Source: Trogon surrucura (lineage: Eukaryota; Chordata; Aves; Trogoniformes; Trogonidae). Taken from it: DNA of 64,000 nucleotides. The translations under genes were made by a program, and so were the position numbers. Below the pieces are notes generated by a model. That model was not told the DNA's origin, did no database searches, and saw nothing but the letters and a program-made list of their open reading frames with translations. The stretch is from NCBI GenBank assembly GCA_020746105.1, contig CM036620.1, forward strand, positions 40,823,206 to 40,887,205. Direction: 5' to 3'. Shown here piece by piece: positions 38,864 to 50,200 of the stretch (the stretch's first letter is position 1; each line of letters opens with the position of its first letter).

Positions 38864-39446
38864 TATAAGTATTTACGAAACTGATAGTCAGTTGTATTTA
38901 ACTGCTCCTGTTGTACTTAACTGTTCCTCACAGTCAGAAGAGATAACTAAAGTGAATTGTGATTATTATATAATTTCTAAAAATCGTGGAAGCAAAACAC
39001 AAGTTCACTCCTTGGAGGCAATTCAGGATTATTCAGGATTGTCTGTTATTCTGAAACACAAAAGATACAAACACACAGTAGGTACAGCCTACAGAGATGA
39101 ATGCTATGAGTAGCACTTAAAAGTATAACTTGCTGATATTTGTGTGAAAATCTTGAGAAATATGGTAATATTGTCCTGCCACAGAGGGTGTTTAACTGCT
39201 ATAACTGCTAGTGTTACTTCTATATTTTTTAATTATTAAAATATCTATTCACTAGCTAAAAATAAAAGTGGGGTTTCTGTGAAAGGAAGTTAACACCAGA
39301 GTCCTGCAAGAATCTCTATTTGAACCTATGTTGATTCTTAAATATTCTTAAATACTTAAATATTCTTAAATATTCTTAAATACTCTGGAAAGGGAGTTGA
39401 ATAAATGAGAGTAAACAGTTTGCTGTTAAACTAAAATTATGGGAGT
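38864..39446. other. Gene-free stretch
   Basis: Nothing supported here apart from a short decamer tandem repeat at 39333-39384. Confidence 0.6.
39333..39384. repeat. Decamer tandem repeat (ATTCTTAAAT-like)
   Basis: About five copies of a unit close to ATTCTTAAAT. One copy is shortened to an ACTTAAAT form and the last is altered. Confidence 0.85.
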
Positions 39447-40132
39447 CGTCCTGGTTTGAGAGCATCAGGATAAAAGTTCTCTGGGGTTACCTGGCATTAG
39501 TGGCAATCACAATGGAGGATGAGGGAAAGTGACTCAAAGTGACCAATCACAGTATTTCTTCCCATGGTGCTCAGTATGTAAGGGTCCCTAAGAAGAGCCC
39601 TGGGGCCTTTAGTGCCTACTGGGCTGGGAGGGTTGTCATCTGGTGTTCGTTATCTCTCTCTGTGCTGCTGGTGTTTCTGCCTTCTGCAGTGGAGCAACGT
39701 TTGTCGAGACAGGTTGGTTGTCCTTCCCCTACCTCCCCAGATGGGAGCAGCACAGCTCCTTTTCGTGTTTCTTTTGAACTATTAAAAGGACTCTGGCCTT
39801 GGGTGTTCCTGTCTTCTGACAAGTACAGTCTGGGACATTTTTTTTTTCTGCTTGGGACCTCGTTGTCTTCCAGAAGGTGTGGGTTCCATATTAACACCTT
39901 CTCTTGTATCTTTGAGTATATTTGCATAGTTGTGTACATCTGTATATAGTTTGACATCTTCATTGTTGTTGTTAACATTATTTATTTTTTTTTTGTTACA
40001 GTGGTTGAAGTCTTTTTAAACCTCAAAGTCTCTCTCCCTGGTTCTCCTGTTATACTTCCCTATGAGGGTGGGGGGAGATCACAGAAAGAGTCCATCAAAG
40101 TCTAGTGGCCAGCCCAGCCTTAAACGTCAACA
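39447..40132 (+). mobile_element. Probable ERVL-like solo LTR
   Basis: The segment begins CGTCCTGGTTTGAGAG, close to the TGTCCTGGTTT start typical of avian class III LTRs, and ends in a TTAAACGTCAACA-type terminus after a G-rich run (GGGTGGGGGGAG). Between them it is richer in C and G than the flanks and contains pyrimidine-rich blocks and an ATTAAAAGG box that could serve as a promoter element. The first base is C rather than T. I did not see matching target duplications, so either border may be off by several bases. No retroviral internal sequence adjoins it. It could instead be another kind of moderately repeated avian element. Confidence 0.55.
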
Positions 40133-40922
40133 GATTTTTTTGAGACCCGAGGATCAAGTACGAGTTAAGGAACCAAAAAAGCCCTACAGCCACGGAGCAG
40201 CTGAGTGATAACATACCTGGTGAAAATAATAGTATGTAATATTAAGCAATAGAAGGACAATATTTGAACTCTATGTATGCCGTGATGAGTTCTGAGATGA
40301 CTATTATTGTTTCAAGGATGAGATTATGGGACTGCAGCAGATACAGCTATCCACATTACAATAAATGTTTTCTAAGAAAGCAGCATTTCAGTGTACATTG
40401 TTCAAAAAAAGCAAACAATGTCAAAAAAAGAGCAAAAAGAAAAGTCATTCTGCCACTGTCTAAAACTATGGAAACCTCTTCTTCTGAAAACTCTGTGCGG
40501 CGCTCTGGTTTGCCTTCTCAAAAGGGATAGAGTGTGCCTGCATGCCAAATTGTGAAAAGGATACTGCAGGACTTCGGGCTTGATTGGGCATTTGGTCTTG
40601 CATGTTGTGGAATGTTTTCCCAGAGCCGCACCTCTGTAAGCAAGCTGAATACCTGGAGGAGAGGACACTCCATTTGGCCCAAATGTCCAGTACAGCTGGA
40701 GAATTTTGGAGAACAGAAAAGCCCCTGTGTAAGAGAGAACACCTGTCTGGGGCTGGTGTAAATTTATCTACATGACTACATGTCCTAGTGCTGATTTGTC
40801 GTTTTCTATCTCAGTACTCCTCCAACTCTTCAAGCTTTGTTCAGTTTGTTGGTGATGATTTTCTCATGTCCCTACAACAGGCGATCACACTTCGATAAAG
40901 GAAAACACTCCTTATGAATGAT
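40133..40922. other. Unassigned stretch between LTR and CR1
   Basis: Open frames occur on both strands over 40264-40761 (up to 88 codons), but no motif, splice context or family could be recognised. It may include further decayed retroelement sequence. Confidence 0.5.
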
Positions 40923-42705
40923 ATAGAATCATAGAATCATAGACTCATAGAATGTTAGGGATTGGAAGGGACCTCGAAAGATCATCAAGTCCAATCCCCC
41001 TGCCAGAGCAGGAATGCCTAGACTATGCTACACAGGAACGTGTCCAGGCAGGTCTTGAATGTCTCCAGAGAAGGAGACTCCACAACCTCCCTGGGCAGCC
41101 TGTTCCAGGGCTCCGTCACCCTCACTGAGAAGAAGTTTCTTCTCGAGTTTAAGCGGAACCTCTTATGTTCCAGTTTCAGCCCATTACCCCTTGTCCTATC
41201 AGTGGTTGTCACCGAGAAGAGCCTGGCTCAATCCTTGTGACACTCCCCCTTGATATATTTGTAAACATTAATGAGGTCACCCCTCAGCCTCCTCTTCTCC
41301 CAACTAAAGAGCCCCAGCTCCTTCAGTCTTTTCTCATAAGGGAGATGCTCCACTCCCTTAATCATCCTAGTTGCCCTGTGCTGGACTCTCTCCAGCAGTT
41401 CCCTGTCTTTCTTGAACTGAGGGGCCCAGAACTGGACACAGTATTCCAGATGGGGTCTTACCAGGGCAGAGTAGAGGGGAAGGAGAACCTCTCTCGACCT
41501 ACTAACCACCCCCCTTCTAATACACCCCAGGATGCCATTGGCCTTCCTGGCCACAAGGGCACACTGCTGGCTCATGGTCATCCTGCTGTCCACCAAGACT
41601 CCCAGGTCCCTTTCCCCTACACTACTCTCTAATAAGTCATTCCCCAACTTATACTGGAACCTGGGGTTGTTCCTACCCAGATGCAAGACCCTACATTTAC
41701 CCTTGTTATATTTCATTAAATTTTTCCCCGCCCAGCCCTCCAGCCTGTCCAGGTCTCGCTGGATGGCAGCACAGCCTTCTGGCGTGTCAGCCACTCCTCC
41801 CAGCTTGGTGTCATCAGCAAACTTGCTGATAGTACTCTCTAGTCCCTCATCCAAGTCATCGATGAATATATTGAATAATACTGGTCCCAGTACCGACCCT
41901 TGAGGCACTCCACTGGATACAGGCCTCCAACCAGACTCTGCCCCATTGACCACAACTCTTTGGCTTCTTCCCCTTAGCCAGTTCACAGTCCACCTCACTA
42001 CCTGAGAGTCTAGACCACACTTCCTCAGTTTAGCTGTGAGGATGCTGTGGGAGACTGTGTCAAATGCTTTACTGAAGTCAAGGTAGACCACATCCACCGC
42101 TCGGCCATCATCTATCCACCTTGTTATATCCTCATAAAAGGCTATGAGGTTAGTCAAGCACGACCTCCCTTTGGTGAAGCCATGTTGACTGTCTCTAATG
42201 ACCCTCCCATCCCTGATATGCCTTGAGATGGCACCAAGGATAAGTCGTTCCATCACTTTCCCAGGGATGGAGGTGAGGCTGACCAGTCTATAGTTACCCG
42301 GGTCCTCCTTCTTGCCCTTTTTGAAGACTGGAGTGACATTTGCTTCCCTCCAGTCCTCAGGCACCTCTCCCATCTCCCAAGACTTGGCAAAGATGATGGA
42401 GAGTGGTCTAGCAATGACATCAGCCAGCTCCCTCAGCACCCGTGGATGCATCCCGTCTGGACCCATGGATTTATGGATGTCTAGATTGCTTAATTGGTCC
42501 CTAACCCAGTCCTCATCGACTAAAGCAAACTCCTCCACTGCCCTGACTTCCTCTGGGGCCTCAGGGGAACGGGGCTCCTCAGGACAGCCTCCGGCAGAGT
42601 AGACAGAGGCAAAGAAGGCATTCAGTAACTCTGCCTTCTCTGTATCATGTGTCACCAAGGCACCCACCTCATTCATCAGTGGGCCTACATTGCCTCTGGT
42701 GTTAG
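40923..42705 (-). mobile_element. Young 5'-truncated CR1 LINE
   Basis: Read on the minus strand, the element enters within ORF2 at about 42703 (codons for [14 protein letters not shown]) and runs through the reverse transcriptase domain and the C-terminal region. It then crosses a short 3' UTR and ends in tandem ATTCTATG-type units, seen as ATAGAATCATAGAATCATAG on the plus strand at 40924-40943. Such an octamer-like 3' end, missing 5' portion and absence of clear target duplications are the norm for CR1. The endonuclease half is absent. The copy is nearly intact over 1.7 kb and close to the copy at 53.7-54.1 kb, so it belongs to a comparatively recent subfamily. Confidence 0.95.
41018..42703 (-). 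pseudogene. CR1 ORF2 reverse transcriptase, 5'-truncated, one stop
   Basis: This is the LINE-encoded reverse transcriptase used for target-primed reverse transcription. The open part (42676 to 41228, 482 codons) shows the thumb-proximal and finger motifs [12 protein letters not shown] and [10 protein letters not shown], motif [12 protein letters not shown], motif [17 protein letters not shown], and the catalytic motif [10 protein letters not shown]. The C-terminal block [15 protein letters not shown] and [10 protein letters not shown] follows. A single TGA (41230-41228) interrupts the frame. The same frame then continues without further stops through [16 protein letters not shown] and [12 protein letters not shown] to a stop at 41018. 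The Pro usual after NYR is Leu here, as I recall the family. The N-terminal endonuclease is missing, so this copy cannot retrotranspose by itself. Confidence 0.93.
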
Positions 42706-43845
42706 TATATAGGTATCACACTGCTTACTCAGTGATACATCTCAACCTCTCAGCCTGCTTTTCCCGGTTATGTTTTTTATGCTTTTAAGTGCTGCCCTAG
42801 ATGACAGTGGAATTAGTCTGACACTTTCTCAGTAGCAGTTAACAACAGACTAAAAGAGCTTTTATAACACTGTTTATATCTAGTCACAGTAGCATTCAGA
42901 TTTTTTTGTGTAAATTTGAGCTCTTCTTTTTTCTTCTTTCTTCTGGAACTTGTATTCCTATAGTTAAGCAGAATAATTTCTCTTCTTGATGTAGAAATAA
43001 TTTTGAGGTCTGGGAAGCTGAGATAGCTTATGGTCTGTACTAGTTTTACAGATAAATTAGCACAAAAAATAATTAGAAAGCCTGGAAATTCACAACAGGA
43101 AAATCCTCAGTCTGTGAAGAACCTGCCCGTAGGAAGGTGAGGGACAAAGGAGAAATATGTTTCCTGTCCTCAGCCATTTGTGTCTTTCCTAAGGCAAGAA
43201 AGAGTGATAGAAGGTAGTTCTCACCATTTAGCAGCTTTGTGCAATATAGACTACTAAAGCAGTAAAAACCACACTGAGGATCCTTAGGGTGAGAGCAGAT
43301 AATCAAAGGAACTAAATTACTAAGGCCTAGCTAGGTATCACTTAAAAACTGACAGTGGAGGCTCCTTCAGCTGCGAAATGTTGGTTTAATATACCATGCT
43401 TTAGTTTTCGAAAATCTGGATTTTGATCATTTCCTACTTTAGGATGAATCTGACAGGGAAACTGTTTGGGTTTTTTTTGCAAGCCAAAATGCATTAGTAA
43501 ATCGTGAAGCATGGTGTATTCTAGTTGTGGGAGACGGGCACAGGAAGGGACCTGCCTTTGACTAAGTCCTAGTACCTATAAGATGATAGGCGTTACTCTC
43601 GAGTTGAATAGCTGTGAAGCAGTGGGATTTTTCAGACATCCATAATCCTATTTATTATGGTTATTACAATACAAGAGCAGAGCAGTTAAGAATTGGTGTC
43701 CAATCTTCCATACGCTCTTCTGGATAATCATCCACCAGAGGGAGCTGCTCTAGAAATATTAAATTTTAGTTTCCAGATATAATTCCTCCTCACCTTCAGC
43801 CTACAGGAATAACGATGTTTTAGAAGTATGTGTCCTGAAATTAAT
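42706..43845. other. Gene-free stretch
   Basis: No supported gene or repeat. Short random frames only. Confidence 0.6.
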
Positions 43846-43917
43846 GGATTAAATGATCTCTAGGGTCCCTTCCAGCCTAGGCCATTCTATGATTCTATGA
43901 TTCTTTGATTGTATGAA
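43846..43917 (+). mobile_element. CR1 3'-end fragment
   Basis: The sequence GGGTCCCTTCCAGCCTAGGCC is followed by repeated ATTCTATG units. This is the sense-strand 3' terminus of CR1. Only the last 70 or so bases are present, and the upstream part is too diverged to call. Confidence 0.85.
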
Positions 43918-46423
43918 ATAAAAGATCAATCTTAAAACATGCAGTATGCCTTTTTATAACCATGTGTCATGCTTTTGTCCTTTTTATAAACAACCTTCAA
44001 TCCTAGGGTTCATGAGAAAAGCTAATGCACAAGGCTCTGTGCCAGTCTGAGGGCATAGCTATTAGGATATGATATTAATGGAAATGACCTCTCTCAGTAA
44101 GACGGACTAAGCTTGCTTCTGAAACCTGTCTGGTCTTTACCAGTTTCATATTTCAGATGGTCACTTAGGCACATCACTGCACTGGCACATAAAGTTACAG
44201 AATGAAAGGAATGTAAATTCCACCACTGAAAGTATTCTTACAAGTAGAGTAAGTAAAAAAAAGTTCAGACTTGTTAAAAATTTGTTGAGTCGATGACTTC
44301 TGAATACTAAATACTTTCTTTTCTAGATGCTACATCAGACTGTGAAAAAAAAATTGGTTGAATACATCAGTATTGGATTAATTTGATTTCTCATTTTACT
44401 GGTGTGATATCTTCCTTTTGCTTTTCTTTCCTTCCCAGTGCTCTGAAAGAATCCATCCAGTTTATGGATAAGTTTTATTATACTTGGGTGTAATTAAAAC
44501 TTACTCATAGGAATAATTCTGTAAATTCTGAAAATTAGGTACATGTATCATCTTATGTTAAGCTGCTGACATCTACACCAAGTATTTCCCAAATCGACCC
44601 TTTTAACAGCAAACTACACAGCAATTTAGGTCAAGTCTGCAATTTTTTAATTCCATCTATTTATCTTGGTCATCCTTTGGATTATTTTTTCCAAATATAA
44701 TATATGAAAATGAATATATATATATATATATAAAAAAAAAATGAATAGGTCATTTTAAGAACTGGTTAATAGTTTTACTTGGGTTTTTTTTTTCCCACTG
44801 AGAAGAGTCATGTTTAAAGTATTTTAAGATAAGCTTTTACTTCATATTGGCAGTGGACTGCATACAGGCAAATGAGAATGGCCCTTAGAAAATATTCTTA
44901 TCTATATCAATTTTTAGTTCCCAGGTATGTAAAACAAAACCAAAGTAACTGGATGCCTTTTATGGTATCTAGTTTATCTGTTGCCCTCACAAAGAAATAT
45001 AATTGCCTGTCTTTAGAGCAGTCTGAGAAAGAGCAAACCTCAAAATACTTTGAGAAATACCTCAACAGGAAAGGACTAAATTATTTTGCTGGAATGCTAA
45101 AGCTGTAGTACCTTATTTTCTAAGTTTATAAAAATCTAATATACCCTAAATGTTTAGATGCTTTGCTATCTAGAGAAAATCAGTATTTTTGTAAGAAGTT
45201 CCTGCGTCTGATCAATCATTTGTCCATATTGTGCTCCAAAGTCGGCAGATGTGTTTTTAACAAAGAAGATCTTTTGTATCAAACAGTAGATGGATTAAAT
45301 GCAATTTATTGAGATTAGGTTTGAGGCAGATTTCTGAGTCGACTTGCCAGTTGCATCTTTTTGAAAAGCCACAGGTATCTGCAGTGAGATGCATTTACAA
45401 GTTCCAATAAGCTTAAATCTAAACGATCAGCAGGATGCCTGAGGCTGCGGTGAAAAACTGGGGCAGATTCACTGCCTTAGAAGCCAATAAAGGCAAGTTT
45501 GCTACGAGCTACAGCTACTGGCAAGGGAGAGCATCCATTCAGCACCTGCTATATTTCAAGCTCCATTGAGCTTCTTCTGGGCAGCTCATCTGATAGCCCT
45601 GAAGGACAGTTTAAATTTGAGTGGAGTCCAAAGAAAAATCAAACAAATGTTTTGTGCCTTGAAGCACTAGATGGAAATTTTATATATTGCATAAAGTAGT
45701 AACTAACATAGATTTGTATGTACTTTAGATAATTTTATAGGTTAGTTTTTTCATTAACTGACAAAGGGAATGCCAGTAAGCCTGACATTGCAGCTTTTTT
45801 GGGGTTTGGGTTTTTTTGTTTGTTTCTAACAGTAGAAAGAGGCACTTTGGATACACTACTATGTAATGTGATGTGTGTGAATACCCTTAGTGGTCACAAT
45901 TCCTGAGATTTCCAGTCAGGTCTGGACACTCGTCTTAACACGTACATTTATAGTAGGAAATTTATAGTAAGGAAGAGATATTACTTTTACTATTGTTGTA
46001 ACTTCCACTTTAATTTCTTTTATGCATTGATTGATTATGTATAAATTCTTGGTACAGTTTTGACATTGGAAAAGATCATCAAAACATGTGCTTTGAAGTT
46101 CAAAATACATTAATGCAGGTGACCCATGAGATTCCTTCATCATCATGGCTTCTATAAATTAAGACTGGTTGTCCCAGCTTCATACCAGATTATCAGCAAA
46201 GAATTTCATTGTTGCCTTAGGCTTTTTTACCAAGTATTATACTTTAATTTAATTTCAACCTTATCAGCTCCTAACATGGTATTTCTCCAGACAGAAATGT
46301 CATGTTTTAGGCAGAAAATTATTTTTTTTAATATTATTTTTTCCTGCTATTTTTTTTTTTTTTTAACACCATAGATAAAACTACATGAAAATCCACTTTT
46401 TCTCTTTTTTTTTTTTATTCCAG
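43918..46423. other. Gene-free stretch with (AT)n
   Basis: No supported gene. It contains an (AT)n microsatellite followed by an A-run at 44714-44741, and T-runs near 46350-46364 and just before the candidate acceptor at 46422. Confidence 0.6.
44714..44741. repeat. (AT)n microsatellite with adjoining A-run
   Basis: About nine AT units followed by about ten A. Confidence 0.9.
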
Positions 46424-46470
46424 CTGATCAAACTAGAAGGATTGCTGAGGCGCTTGGTGCAGAAAGATAT
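46424..46470 (+). CDS. Candidate 47-bp exon, unknown gene
   Basis: A long T-rich tract with ATTCCAG (AG at 46422-46423) precedes this segment, and a good donor (GTAAGG) begins at 46471. Two frames are open. One reads DQTRRIAEALGAERY after two leading bases and ends in phase 0. The other reads LIKLEGLLRRLVQKD from the first base. Both look protein-like and would form an amphipathic helix; the third frame stops at once. The lengths and phases do not obviously join to the candidate exon at 24014, which already ends in a stop, so this would be a different transcript or gene. I do not recognise the product. Confidence 0.3.
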
Positions 46471-46959
46471 GTAAGGAAAAGGAAACTCTGTTTTTCAATA
46501 AATTTATTTTTCGTTGAGATAGCTTTTTTTGAAGTGTGATTAGAGCTGAAGAAAGAAAAAGAGTGGCAAGGAACTAAAAACTTCTGGAAGGCATCTTCCT
46601 GTTTACTATGGGGGAAACCACCTACAGATTCGGAGTTTCTCTCCAAAGGATCTGTCTGCTACTTCAGATTGGAGAAAACTGATAGACACCAGGAACATTG
46701 AAATATTAAAAGAATTAAAGTTATTTTCTTTCCCCAGTACAGAGTAAAACTGTCGCTGCTTCATAGAGATACAAAAGCAAAAAGGAATATTCCGAGACTG
46801 AGGCTATTTACTCAGTATATTCTCTAAGGGACATTACAAAGTGATTAACAACATGAAGCAGACCGAGGGCATACAGCCAGGGATTTCTCTCTTCTGGTAA
46901 ACAAGACATGAGAAGAGGCTATTGCAATGCTATTATTCAAAGTTTCACTGAATACAGGT
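46471..46959. other. Gene-free stretch
   Basis: Nothing supported in this interval beyond the candidate donor at its start. Confidence 0.6.
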
Positions 46960-47235
46960 ATTATTGGATCATTTAGCCTGACCTCTGTACTAACTGGTCG
47001 TTATCTTTCATCCAGATACCCTGTACTGAATCCAAAAATATTCCTCTATAAATTGTGCTTTCCAGAAAAGCAGTAGGTGAGTCCACCCATCCTATTAATA
47101 AGGCATTGCAATAGTTAATCCCACTCATTTTTGAAATTGCATGTTTTTTCTCATAGGAGTTTGTGTGATTTTAGACTTTCAATGCCTGTTCCTTAATCTT
47201 CTCTTTTCTAAGTGTCATGTAGGGTTTTCTCTCTG
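46960..47235 (-). mobile_element. Ancient CR1/L3-lineage relic
   Basis: On the plus strand the order of blocks parallels the antisense of CR1-type 3' regions: a GGATCATTTAGCCTGACC start, then a section with GAGTCCACCCATCC, AATAGTTAATCCCACTCA and TTTTTGAAATTGCAT. The young copy at 41.0-41.15 kb has GGAGACTCCACAACC, a TGTTCCAGGG section, then CACCCTCACTGAGAAGAAGTTT in the same order. The similarity is low and gapped, as expected for an insertion predating the bird radiation. The borders are rough. Confidence 0.4.
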
Positions 47236-50200
47236 TGAAGGTACTTGGGCTCTACTTGAATTACCACTATGGGGAGGGGGGCGAATGACTGTGTAGGGGA
47301 GGCAGAGGGAGAAAAAACCTGTTTGCCAGGTCTCTCACTCTGAGGAGTTATTTTGCCATATCCATCAGAAGGTGCATCTAATTACCCACTGTTAGACTTG
47401 GTAATGCTTAAATATTCTAACTTTCTGTAGGCCCATTCTACCATGCATTTTCCACAGTGCCTTTAAGTTCCTTTATCAGATTTCTACATTCCTCACATAT
47501 AAATTTCATATTATTTTCTGTTTCCCGCTTGCTGATTTCTTATACTATGTACTGTCCTCATATTGCTCTGAACCAGGATGCACTTTTGGATACAATTCTC
47601 ATCTTGATAACAGAATTACTACTGCACAATTCTTGCTCTCTAGCAGCCATCTTATTTTTAAAGAATTTCCAAATTTTTCATAACTTCTTTCTCTTTAAAC
47701 ATTGTTTTCTAACCTGTTCCACCTATGATAGTCTTCATCTTGGGAGAAATCACTCCTTTGGAAATTTATGTGCTAACAAAATTCTTAGTGGCTAGGACTA
47801 TGGTTTTTTTTTCCTTATGGAGAATTGGTGGACAGTTGCTTTTTGCTATTGTTCTATAGGTTCCAAAACAACATCCAGTTCTGTTATTGATTAATCTTTA
47901 CTTAACATAATGGTGTCCAAATTAATTTAGAATTGCAATTATAAGCAGTGTCTTTTTTGAACCTGGAAGTTATCATTTTCACTTGACATTTCTGTTATTC
48001 TACTGCCTGGTACCACATATGCTTTAATCAAGCTGTCTTGCCCCAAAATCCAGGTTTTCTTTATGCATGTTAGAAAAATACTTAGGAATGACCTTGTCCT
48101 GGTAATCTTCTTTTTTTAAAAAAAAAACCAAACAAACAACTGTTTTTAAATATTTGTATAATCTTTAATTACCACAGCTGTTTGTTTGGGTTTTTTTAAA
48201 AAGTAAATTCTTACAGTGATTCATTTGCACTAAGGTTCTGCATTATCAGTATTTGATTTAGTTACAGATTTGTCTACTATAGAGTGACTCCATCTTTTTT
48301 TTCCCTATTTTTATTTATTAACCTTCTTTATCTTGGTAAGCATCTTATTGGTGACTTTTAACATTGCAATAATCTGACTTGTTCTGCCAGGTTTCAGGCA
48401 ATGCCTTTGCTCTTCTCATGAGTCATAACAATTCTTTTCCTTAGCAAAACAACTGGCATTGGTTATATAAGCAGTTTTATATTACTCGTCAGCTCAGCTG
48501 AACTTGCTTGCAATATGCTGAGTAGGAGTTTGCATGGCAGTTGTCATCTCAGTACCCTTTTCTCCCTGTTGCTAATGCAACAGCCTCCTTGATGTCCAGC
48601 TAGTCTCTGAGATCATTAGCTCATTATCATCATCAGTGGAGATACAGCCTGTTCTCGATATCTATCCTACTTCTTTATGGGGATGTTGTACATTATTTTG
48701 TAAAAACAAATCTTCCACTTTCCACCAGCTATGCAAATAGAAACATGTCTACAGCACTCACAAATTGTGCTGCAAAAACAGCCCTAGAATTTTGTTAATA
48801 TCCTGAAATCTTCTGCCACTGAAGTAGATCTCTGACAGCAAAGTATGTTATTAGGGGCAACATATAATTTTATAATTTCATGCAATTTACAGCTGCATTT
48901 TTGCTTTTTCTTTGGGGAACTGGCACAATATCTTGTATACTGAGAGCCTTCATTCTTACCTAAGCTGTAGTAATGCTACCAGCTTTTCTTTCTCCGATCT
49001 CTGCAATACAGTATAAGCAGATACATCTCTTGACTGAAGAGCTTACGAATTAGAAAGGTATATTTCAGTTCAAACAGCACTTCTCAAGATTGATTCTTAC
49101 TTCAGATCTTCCTTAACCTCTCACACTAACACAAATGGAAATTTTCCACTAACTCTCCCTATATATTTCCATAGCTATTTTCCCTCATGCTTAAATGAAT
49201 GGCTTAAATGTAAGGAGATAGACTGAGTATGATAGGCCAAGAGCTATGGATAAAAATGTATCCTGTTAGTATTCTGTATCTACCTGTGAATATGAAGTAT
49301 CAATTCCACAGGATATGCATGCCAGTTACATATACAACCCAAAATTTTATAGTCCCTCTAATTGCTAGTATACTGAATGAATCTTATACATACAAATGAA
49401 TATTTAATACATTTCTGTAGTTCATTTACCTTTATAAGTATTTGTAAAGTATTTTAATATTTCACCTTTAAAAGAATTTATAAGTATTTCTGAAAATTAT
49501 ACATCCTGAAATTTGTAGCAGTGAGATTCTGTTGCCACTCTTAAATGAGGAAGAAATTTCATTCCTAGGGTGTTAGTTACCAGTCAAGACACTGTAACAG
49601 CTTGGGGGGATGCTGTTAATTCTTTACATCAGCCTGGCAAAACTCAGGCATTGTCAAAGAAATATTCTCTAGACATAACCAGGAACTAAAACCTGGGCTC
49701 CTCAAAACAAAGAGTGCTCTTTTCTTCCTTTAGGACAAGAAAAAATCTCCTGTAATTGGACACAAGTGGCTTCTTCTGATAATATGATTTTAGAAGGGTT
49801 CAGAGTGAAAGTTCAGAAACCCATAAAATTGTACTGCCCCATGCGACAACCAGAAGCCCCCTCTCTCAAACATGTAACTCTTAATTGGGTTAGGACACTG
49901 TCATCTCATGTCTGCATGAAGTAGGCTGGACTGTCTGGAATGCTCAGTGGTTCTTTCAGAGTAGTAACTTGACATTTGAACTCTGTTTCCACAAATTCAC
50001 AGGCAAAGTAGTAAACTGGTAGGGCTTTTTCTTTTGAGTATCCCCCGTGTGACAAGAAGAGATGTATTAGGGAGCACCCACTCTTTCCTTCTAAGAATAG
50101 TCTAGCCTTACAGGACATGGGGAGCAGAACTGAGCTTCACTCGTGACTTCAATTTTAATGCTTTTTCTTGTTGCTTTTTTTTTTTTAAATGAAAGACCAG

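Noticed and set aside
41165..41632. 155-codon plus-strand frame in the CR1
   Set aside because: Shadow of the minus-strand reverse transcriptase frame.
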